DNA from: an uncultured Devosia sp.
GTDB taxonomy: Bacteria > Pseudomonadota > Alphaproteobacteria > Rhizobiales > Devosiaceae
Length of the DNA: 48,994 bases
Reading direction: 5' to 3'
Assembly: GCF_946479885.1 (NCBI RefSeq)
Contig: NZ_CAMLHM010000028.1
Coordinates: 1-48,994 of the forward strand
Below are positions 43,675 through 48,994 of the stretch, piece by piece. The translations under genes were made by a program, and so were the position numbers. How positions within the stretch are numbered: the first letter of the stretch is position 1; the number at the start of each line of letters is the position of its first letter. The notes beneath the pieces were generated by a model, which did not search any database, was not told the DNA's origin, and saw only the letters and a program-made list of their open reading frames with translations.

Positions 43675-43871
43675 TTCGCCACCTCGCAACCGATCCCGGC
43701 CAGCTCGGCAATGGCATTGCAGGTTGCCGGCGCTCGACGGGTGAGCTGATAGACCATGGCGCCGCCACGGCTTAGTGCTGGGCCGGCGGGGTCGGGGCGA
43801 TAGACGCGGGAGGGGTAGTCGAGCCCATCACGGGCGTTGCACCGCTGGGCGGTTTCGGCTAGAAAAGTCAT
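43671..43871 (-). CDS. Small hypothetical protein
   Basis: 66 residues from MTFLAETAQRCNARDGLDYP (43871). A central YQLTRRAPATCNAIAELAGI segment could be a short helical DNA-binding region. It is the first of a chain of ATGA-overlapping genes leading to dnaB. No recognised family. Confidence 0.55.
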   Translation of the reverse strand: MTFLAETAQRCNARDGLDYPSRVYRPDPAGPALSRGGAMVYQLTRRAPATCNAIAELAGIGCEVAK

Positions 43872-43938
43872 GTTGAATCGACTTTCTAGGGGAGTATGGC
43901 CGGCAAGCCAGCTCCCCATTTCTTTGGGGTTGCTGGGT

Positions 43939-44124
43939 TCAGGCGGCCTGACGGACCGGGAGGGCCTTGGCCCATGCCTCGGCATCTTCCGCCAGGATCA
44001 GATTGCGGTTGCCATACTTGCGGGCCTTGAGCCGGCCCTCGCGAAACTCGATGAATACTTGCGCCCGGCTGATGCCGTAAATCTGGCAGAAGCGGGGGAC
44101 GGTATAGGCTCGGATATCTTCCAA
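43939..44124 (-). CDS. AlpA/excisionase-like helix-turn-helix protein
   Basis: 61 residues. AYTVPRFCQIYGISRAQVFI is an MerR/AlpA-type HTH, followed by EFREGRLKARKYGNRNLILA, the winged part that reads out the minor groove, and a short C-terminal helix. Such proteins act as excisionases or as activators of integrase in satellites and islands. It lies two genes from the integrase on the same strand. Confidence 0.8.
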   Translation of the reverse strand: MEDIRAYTVPRFCQIYGISRAQVFIEFREGRLKARKYGNRNLILAEDAEAWAKALPVRQAA

Positions 44125-44232
44125 TTGGTTGCGCTCCAGTCTCGTTTGACTGGAGCCAATCTAGGGAAGGCTAAGCGCGGATGGCGGGAGTTATTGCCGG
44201 GGAGAATTGCGCGGATTCTGACCCGTCACGGG

Positions 44233-45087
44233 TCATTTGCTAGTTATTTCGGCGCCCCCATTTGACCCGTCGCTTAGCGCCCGGGTAATGCCTGTGGCCA
44301 GCGCGCCCTTTGACTGGTGGTGTTTCCGGAGGGCCGGGGGCATCCGCTCTTGAATGGCGTAGATGAAACGCACAAAGGGGGAAGCCGCATCCGGGTCTTT
44401 GGACTTGTCGGAACCCTTGCTTACCTTTTTCGGGTAACGGTTGGCATCCGCCCATCTTGCCATTCCCCGAACCCATGCCCGCCATGCTTCCCCCTCACTG
44501 GTGGTCGCTTCCTGCCCTTCCTTATAGGACTTGGCTGCGAACGCGGCGGCGGCGGCCAGCTCATAGCTATGATCCAGCATCGCATCGGCGGAGAGAGGTT
44601 CAGGCAACAGGCGCCGCGCGCGCCAGCCCAATACAATTTCCTCGGCCCTATCTTCGGGAGCGTTATGGTCAAGCCCGGCAAGCTCCTGGGCTAGCTCGGC
44701 CTCTATCATGTCCCATGCGTCATTGTTGCGCCCGCTATGACGGAAAAGGCGTTCCATCTGGTCGCCAACAACCTGGCTAACAGCAAATCCCGCTTCGGGA
44801 TTGTTTGAAGAGGCAAGGGAAAGCGCGAGGTCGGTAGCCGCCTTGTTCAGTCCGTCCAGCAATTCCAGCATTTCGGGAACGGTAATCGAATTTCGTTCTA
44901 CCACCGCAAAGGCGGAGAAAAAGTCGAGATGGTTTAGGACTTCCCCCCAAACCTCATCGGTAAATGGTCCTTGCCCGTAAGCTTCCTCTATGGCGCGGCG
45001 GTCTGCTGTCTCCAGCGTCTCCGAAGGGTGCCAGCGTTCATCACCGGAATAACTGCCCGATCCTATTCGTTCAACGTATCGTCCCAT
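44233..45087 (-). CDS. Hypothetical cytoplasmic protein near the integrase
   Basis: 284 residues, mostly helical: MGRYVERIGSGSYSGDERWH, AEELAGLDHN-like acidic helices in the middle, EEIVLGWRARRLLPEPLSAD, and WRAWVRGMARWADANRYPKK towards the end. There is no signal peptide, HTH or catalytic motif I can name. It lies between the integrase and the AlpA-like gene and could be an accessory recombination or regulatory protein, but there is no sequence evidence for that. Confidence 0.65.
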   Translation of the reverse strand: MGRYVERIGSGSYSGDERWHPSETLETADRRAIEEAYGQGPFTDEVWGEVLNHLDFFSAFAVVERNSITVPEMLELLDGLNKAATDLALSLASSNNPEAGFAVSQVVGDQMERLFRHSGRNNDAWDMIEAELAQELAGLDHNAPEDRAEEIVLGWRARRLLPEPLSADAMLDHSYELAAAAAFAAKSYKEGQEATTSEGEAWRAWVRGMARWADANRYPKKVSKGSDKSKDPDAASPFVRFIYAIQERMPPALRKHHQSKGALATGITRALSDGSNGGAEITSK

Positions 45088-45187
45088 TTGCGAGGGGGCT
45101 CCTACCGTAAGCCTTCACCTTTAAGGGGGCAGGGAAACCGCTGGTGAGGCGGCTTGTCGGCTGGCCGGCCTATCCCTGCTTTTCGCG

Positions 45188-46462
45188 TTATGCCGACGCC
45201 TTGCGGTCCATGGGCACAACATTGGTTTTGGTCGCCGCCTGGCAGTATGCCGCCCAGGCGTCCGAAAGTTTCCGGCGCTTGGCCAGGGCATCGCCCCGGC
45301 GATAGGCGCGCTCGGTCGCATCGCCGACGATATGGGCAAGGGCCATTTCCGCCAGGGCGTCGGGAAAACTGGTTTCCTCGCCTACCCAATCGCGGAAGGC
45401 CGAACGGAAGCCGTGCACCGTGTAGGCATCGCCCCCGGCTGTTGCCAGCGCCTTGGTCATGGTCATATTCGACATATGCGAATTGGCGCGCTTGCCGGGG
45501 AATACAAAATCCCCGGTGCGCAGCTCGGCAAGCTCGCGCAGGATTTCCACCGCCCGAGCCGAGAGGGCAACGCGATGTTCCCGCGCCGCTTTCATGCGAA
45601 TAGCCGGGATCGTCCAAACCTTGGCGTCCAGATCAAACTCCGGCCACTTGGCGCCGATGATTTCGCCAGTGCGGCTAGAGCAGAGAATTAGCAGCTCAAG
45701 CGCCCGCGCACCCATGCCGCCACTTTCGCGCAGCTTGGCGACAAAGGCCGGGAGCTGGGCATAGGGCATTGCCGCATGGTGGCCGCGCGATAGCGTCTTG
45801 CGCTTCGGTAGTAGGGTTGCCAGATGGCCGCGCCACCGGGCGGGGTTCTCGCCAGTCCGATGGCCGGCGCTCTTAGCAGCGTCTAGAACGCGCTCGATAC
45901 GGCCGCGCAGGCGTGAGGCGGTTTCGGGCTTTTCCAGCCATAGCGGCTTGAGAACGGCCAGGACATGTTCAGTCTCAATCGCAGCGACAGGCAGCTTGCG
46001 CAGGGTGAGGCAATAGCCGCTATCCATCAATTCGCCGGCCTTGTCGCGCTGGGCTGAAAGCGTCATGCGCCATTGGTCGATATGCTTGGCATTGCGGAAG
46101 CTGGCAGCGTGAGTGTCGATATAGCTTTCGGCTTCCATCCCGAACGTGCGGACGGTTTGCGCGCGGGCCTCGTTGGCAAGGGTCCGTGCCTGGATAGGGT
46201 TCACGCCCTCGGCTATTTGCTTACGGGCTTCGGCGGCCTTCTCTCTGGCATCGGCCAAGCCAACATCAGCAAGACGGCCTAGACCCATCTCGGTCCGCTT
46301 CTTTACCCCGGTTGCAGGATCGGGCCAGCGGAACAGCAACGCCCAGCGCTTGGAGCCGGCCGCGTCAACGCGCAGGTAGAGCCCATCGCCATCGGCATAC
46401 ATGCCGGGAGCGGTAAGGCTGGTGATCCCCCTAGCCGTCAGTCGCTTGGTTTCGCGTGCCAT
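45188..46462 (-). CDS. int: Tyrosine recombinase integrase (P4-like, with N-terminal DUF4102 arm-binding domain)
   Basis: 424 residues. The N-terminal arm-DNA-binding domain (LTAPGMYADGDGLYLRVDAA, GSKRWALLFRW) is of the type found in island and satellite integrases. A SAM-like core-binding domain follows from about 105. The catalytic set is complete: Arg264 (SSRTGEI), Lys291, His350-x-x-Arg353 (HGFRSAF), His377 and nucleophile Tyr387. It is transcribed away from attR, and its upstream region holds the right arm repeat, so integrase may repress its own gene. It is located at the end of the element distal to the tRNA. Confidence 0.95.
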   Translation of the reverse strand: MARETKRLTARGITSLTAPGMYADGDGLYLRVDAAGSKRWALLFRWPDPATGVKKRTEMGLGRLADVGLADAREKAAEARKQIAEGVNPIQARTLANEARAQTVRTFGMEAESYIDTHAASFRNAKHIDQWRMTLSAQRDKAGELMDSGYCLTLRKLPVAAIETEHVLAVLKPLWLEKPETASRLRGRIERVLDAAKSAGHRTGENPARWRGHLATLLPKRKTLSRGHHAAMPYAQLPAFVAKLRESGGMGARALELLILCSSRTGEIIGAKWPEFDLDAKVWTIPAIRMKAAREHRVALSARAVEILRELAELRTGDFVFPGKRANSHMSNMTMTKALATAGGDAYTVHGFRSAFRDWVGEETSFPDALAEMALAHIVGDATERAYRRGDALAKRRKLSDAWAAYCQAATKTNVVPMDRKASA

Positions 46463-46470
46463 CTGCGTTC

Positions 46471-46492
46471 CGCCCTAAAACCCGCCCTAACA
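46471..46492 (+). repeat. Right arm-type repeat (double CGCCCTAA)
   Basis: Near-copy of 25799-25820 in the same orientation, 9 bp before the integrase start codon and 120 bp inside attR. Confidence 0.6.
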
Positions 46493-46611
46493 AATCACCT
46501 AGATTGTAGCAGGCGCCTTTAGACGGCTCTAGCCGGAAGGCAAGGGAACCCCCCGGAAACAAAGGGCCTCGGATCATCGCCCTAGACGGCGTTAGACGGA
46601 TGTTGGTCGGA

Positions 46612-46626
46612 CTCTCTCTCCGCCAT
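46612..46626 (+). repeat. attR core (copy of tRNA-Ser 3' end)
   Basis: CTCTCTCTCCGCCAT, identical to 25730-25744. It is the only tRNA-derived piece at this end, marking the right boundary. Confidence 0.92.
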
Positions 46627-46752
46627 CATCTTCCGGTCAGAAATCGCTGCCGGCCCGCTTGGCATGGCCAGGCGGAGCTCCGTGGTCAATTCCCGGAGCC
46701 ATCCAGAGTTGAGATCAGTTGCCTCGGCCAACCACGCCAGGCGTGGCGGTCC

Positions 46753-47736
46753 CTAGCGGTTGGACTTTTCGCGGCCGTAGAGCAGCAGCATGACGATGAT
46801 GACGCCGCCATAGATGATCTGGCGGCCGAATTCGGCGATCTGCATCACCGACAGGATCGATTGCAGCAGGGTGATGAGAATGACCCCGGCTATGGTGCCC
46901 AGATAGTTGCCGCGACCGCCCAGGATCGAGGTGCCGCCCAGCACGACGGCGGCGATGGCCGGCAGCAGATAGGCATCGCCCATCGACTGCGCCGCCTTGC
47001 CGGCATAGCCGGCCAGCAGCACGCCCCCGAATGCGGCGAGGCCACCGCACAGGGCAAAGGTGATCATCACCACGCGTTGCGTCGGCACACCGGAGAGATA
47101 GGCGGCAGCTTCCTTGTTGCCGATGCCATAGATGGCGCGGCCGAAGGTGGTGCGGCCCAAAAGGAAGACCGCCAGTGCACCGGTTATGCCCCAGACGATG
47201 ACGGCATTTGGAACCCCCAGGATTGTGCCGGCGGCGAGATAGCGCATGGCGGGCGAGGCGCTGTCCTGTGGGGCAAAACCGCCGGTATAGGCCACCATGA
47301 GCCCCTGGGCGACGGCATTGACCGCCAGGGTAATAATCATCGAGGGGATGCGCAGATAGGCGACGCCGATGCCGTTGACCAGACCCATCAGCACACCACA
47401 GAGCACGCCGAAGGGAATGGCGAACACCTCGCCCATCGGGCCATAGGCCGTGGCGGCCGAGGCCATCATGGCGCCCAGGGTCACCGCCCAGGGCACCGAG
47501 AGGTCGATCTGGCCGAGCAGGATGACCAGCATCATGCCGGTGGCGATGACGCCCAGAAAGGCGCCGACCTTGAGCTGTTGCAGCAGGTATTCCGGCGACA
47601 GGAAATTGGGGGAGTAGAGGCTGCCGATCAGCAGCAGCAGGATGATGCAGCCGAAGGCGGTGGCGACCGGCAGGTCGATGCGGCTGGTCCAGTTGGCCCG
47701 GGGCGCTGCGGCGGTCTCGAGTTTGTCCGTGGTCAT
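46753..47736 (-). CDS. Ribose-type sugar ABC transporter permease (second)
   Basis: 327 residues from the ATG at 47736, which has GAGG shortly upstream. The multi-pass membrane protein belongs to the BPD_transp_2 (RbsC/AraH) family: GLVNGIGVAYLRIPSMIITL, the coupling segment GRAIYGIGNKEAAAYLSGVP, and LGGTSILGGRGNYLGTIAGV near the end. It follows the other permease by 7 bp, so the importer uses a heterodimeric channel. The substrate is probably a monosaccharide or related compound; it cannot be named. The 126 bp between its stop and attR hold no gene. Confidence 0.92.
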   Translation of the reverse strand: MTTDKLETAAAPRANWTSRIDLPVATAFGCIILLLLIGSLYSPNFLSPEYLLQQLKVGAFLGVIATGMMLVILLGQIDLSVPWAVTLGAMMASAATAYGPMGEVFAIPFGVLCGVLMGLVNGIGVAYLRIPSMIITLAVNAVAQGLMVAYTGGFAPQDSASPAMRYLAAGTILGVPNAVIVWGITGALAVFLLGRTTFGRAIYGIGNKEAAAYLSGVPTQRVVMITFALCGGLAAFGGVLLAGYAGKAAQSMGDAYLLPAIAAVVLGGTSILGGRGNYLGTIAGVILITLLQSILSVMQIAEFGRQIIYGGVIIVMLLLYGREKSNR

Positions 47737-47743
47737 CAGCGCC

Positions 47744-48730
47744 TCAGGTGAAAAGATCGAGCCGGTTGCGCACCTGGAACAGGCGTGCAGAACCGAGCGA
47801 CACGGCCAGCAGCAACACCATCCCCTGGAACAGGGGCTGCCACAGCGGATCGAAATCGAAGACGAAGAGCAGGTCGCCGATCGCGCGGAATGCGAGGGCA
47901 CCAAAGATGGCGCCGACGGCGCTGCCGCGTCCGCCAAACAGCGACACGCCGCCCAGCACCACGGCGGCGATCGAACTCAGGGTGTAGGTATTGCCGTTGG
48001 CCAGCGAGGCTTCGCCCGAATAGGTGAAGAAGGTCATGTAGAGACCGCCCATGGCGGCAAACAGTCCTGAGAGCACATAGGCAGCGAACTTGGCTCGCAT
48101 GACCGGCACGCCGGACATGTAGGCGGCCGGCTCGGACGACCCGACCGCGTAGACGGCCCTGCCGACGACAGAGCGGCGAAAGGGAATCCAGACCACGAGG
48201 ACCAGCACGATCAGGAACAGCAGGCTCGCGGGCAACAGGCCGAATACCTTGCCGGTGAGCGCGTCGGCGAGATCAGCCGAAAATTCATCGGCGCTTCCCG
48301 GATAGGGGCGGATCCACAGCGCGATGCCGAAGAAGACGGCACCGGTAGCGATGGTGATGACGATGGGCTGCAGCCGGCCGTAAATGACCAGTAGGCCATT
48401 GAGTGCGCCGCAGGCGAGGCCGGTCAACAGCACCCCGCCGACGCCCAGGGCCACCGTCAGCGGCGTGCCCACCAGCAGGTAGGAGGCGAGGCAATTGGCG
48501 AGGATGAAGATCATGCCGACCGAAAGATCGATGCCGGCGGTGAGCACCACGAAGGTCTGGGCCATGGCGACCAGGGCCAGCAAGACGCCCTTGTTGGCCG
48601 CGGTCTGCACCACATTGGGCGTGAAGCCAGCGGGGTGGTTGGCGACATAGAGCGCGAACATGATGATGAAGATGGCCAGCGCCAGCAGCATGCCGCGCTG
48701 CTCGGCGAAGCGATAACGCAGCCCGTTCAT
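47744..48730 (-). CDS. Ribose-type sugar ABC transporter permease (first)
   Basis: 328 residues, about eight to ten transmembrane helices. Family signatures include VLTAGIDLSVGMIFILANCL, NGLLVIYGRLQPIVITIATG, GRAVYAVGSSEPAAYMSGVP (EAA-like coupling loop) and LGGVSLFGGRGSAVGAIFGA. ATGA overlap with the upstream ATPase gene and a 7-bp gap to the second permease show one operon. Import of a monosaccharide-like substrate is expected. Confidence 0.93.
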   Translation of the reverse strand: MNGLRYRFAEQRGMLLALAIFIIMFALYVANHPAGFTPNVVQTAANKGVLLALVAMAQTFVVLTAGIDLSVGMIFILANCLASYLLVGTPLTVALGVGGVLLTGLACGALNGLLVIYGRLQPIVITIATGAVFFGIALWIRPYPGSADEFSADLADALTGKVFGLLPASLLFLIVLVLVVWIPFRRSVVGRAVYAVGSSEPAAYMSGVPVMRAKFAAYVLSGLFAAMGGLYMTFFTYSGEASLANGNTYTLSSIAAVVLGGVSLFGGRGSAVGAIFGALAFRAIGDLLFVFDFDPLWQPLFQGMVLLLAVSLGSARLFQVRNRLDLFT

Positions 48731-48994
48731 GCCACGGACTCCCTGATGTCGATATTGAGCGCCGAGGCGATCAAGGCGTGCTCGGTGATCTCTGATCCCA
48801 CAAGCTCGCGCTTGACCGCGCCGTCATAGAGCACCAGCACGCGGTCGCAGCAGCCGATCAGTTCGTCATAATCGGTCGAATAGAGGATGATCGCGGCGCC
48901 CTCGGCCGCGAGCTGCCGCAGCAGGGCGTAGATCTCCTGCTTGGTGCCGACGTCGATGCCGCGCGTCGGATCGTTGAGCAGGATGATGCGCGGC
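48727..48994 (-). CDS. Sugar ABC transporter ATP-binding protein, C-terminal end (partial)
   Basis: Only the last 88 codons are in the window. It reads PRIILLNDPTRGIDVGTKQE, then EGAAIILYSTDYDELIGCCD and RVLVLYDGAVKRELVG, the end of the second nucleotide-binding domain of RbsA/MglA-type fused ATPases. The Walker B region is LLNDPTRG instead of the usual LLDEPTRG, which changes the canonical Asp-Glu pair to Asn-Asp; this variant is known in the second, less active domain of such proteins. The stop overlaps the permease start as ATGA. Confidence 0.9.
   Translation of the reverse strand, partial: PRIILLNDPTRGIDVGTKQEIYALLRQLAAEGAAIILYSTDYDELIGCCDRVLVLYDGAVKRELVGSEITEHALIASALNIDIRESVA

Larger units (their letters stand above)
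25730..46626. mobile_element. 20.9-kb tRNA-Ser-integrated prophage-like element without head or packaging genes
   Basis: Bounded by the 15-bp direct repeat in tRNA-Ser and its copy beside the integrase; one unit is 20,882 bp. Contents from left to right: 1.1 kb repeat-rich non-coding DNA; seven small minus-strand genes plus an HNH gene; XRE regulator; secreted nuclease/excalibur/SH3 cargo; serine protease; an SOS-boxed gene; tailspike and tail fibre; two virion/ejection-type proteins; RHH regulator; initiator and DnaB helicase; AlpA-like protein; integrase. I find no terminase, portal, head protease, capsid or tail-tube gene, so it is either a decayed prophage or a satellite that borrows a helper's head. 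Confidence 0.88.

Noticed and set aside
25730..46626. Complete, self-sufficient prophage
   Set aside because: No terminase, portal, capsid, tail-tube or recognisable lysozyme gene is present in the 20.9 kb between the att repeats.
48727..48994. Inactive or pseudogenised ATPase because of the LLNDPTRG Walker B
   Set aside because: This variant occurs in the second nucleotide-binding domain of functional RbsA/MglA-type ATPases, and the frame is intact.

Overview
The window is high-GC alphaproteobacterial DNA. The chromosomal part looks like Hyphomicrobiales (Rhizobiales) and is consistent with a Devosia-like genus, judged from the gene order rplU-rpmA-GNAT-obgE-proB-proA-nadD-rsfS-rlmH-envC-ctpA-(YibQ-like)-rppH, the atpA-atpG-atpD-atpC order, and a Rhizobiales-type intergenic palindromic element. 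Genus is an inference; no rRNA is present.

Layout. 1-3.6 kb (+): 3' end of atpA, then atpG, atpD and atpC, closed by a strong terminator. 3.8-10.6 kb (+): three tandem methyl-accepting chemotaxis receptors with near-identical signalling domains, plus a free-standing exported Cache/PDC-type sensor protein between the first two. 10.6-25.5 kb (-): an aspartate/glutamate racemase, then the conserved housekeeping block for RNA decay (rppH), cell-wall processing (YibQ-like deacetylase, ctpA, envC), ribosome maturation (rlmH, rsfS, obgE, rplU, rpmA), NAD and proline synthesis (nadD, proA, proB), three GNAT acetyltransferases, a metallo-hydrolase and a gamma-glutamylcyclotransferase-like protein. 25.65 kb (+): tRNA-Ser(CGA).

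25.73-46.63 kb: a 20.9-kb integrative element inserted in the 3' end of that tRNA gene, bounded by a 15-bp direct repeat. Near each end lies a copy of a 22-bp double-CGCCCTAA arm-type repeat. It carries a tyrosine integrase, an AlpA/excisionase-like HTH protein, a replication module (DnaB-type helicase plus a phage initiator-like protein whose gene contains an origin-like repeat cluster), a ribbon-helix-helix protein, two virion/ejection-type proteins, an S74-type tail fibre, a beta-helix tailspike-like protein, a LexA-box-controlled unknown gene, a ClpP-fold serine protease, a small secreted nuclease/excalibur/SH3 cargo group, an XRE regulator over a CTAG-rich divergent operator region, a seven-gene operon of small unknown proteins ending in an HNH nuclease gene, and 1.1 kb of repeat-rich non-coding DNA. 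I see no terminase, portal, protease, capsid or tail-tube gene. It is therefore either a prophage that lost its head/packaging module or a phage satellite that carries its own host-recognition and DNA-delivery parts.

46.75-48.99 kb (-): two ribose-type sugar ABC permeases and the 3' end of their ATPase.

The most interesting material is in the element: head-less gene content, overlapping SOS boxes next to a non-cleavable-type repressor, an origin-like cluster nested in the initiator gene and echoed in the non-coding end, and several families of cis-acting repeats.
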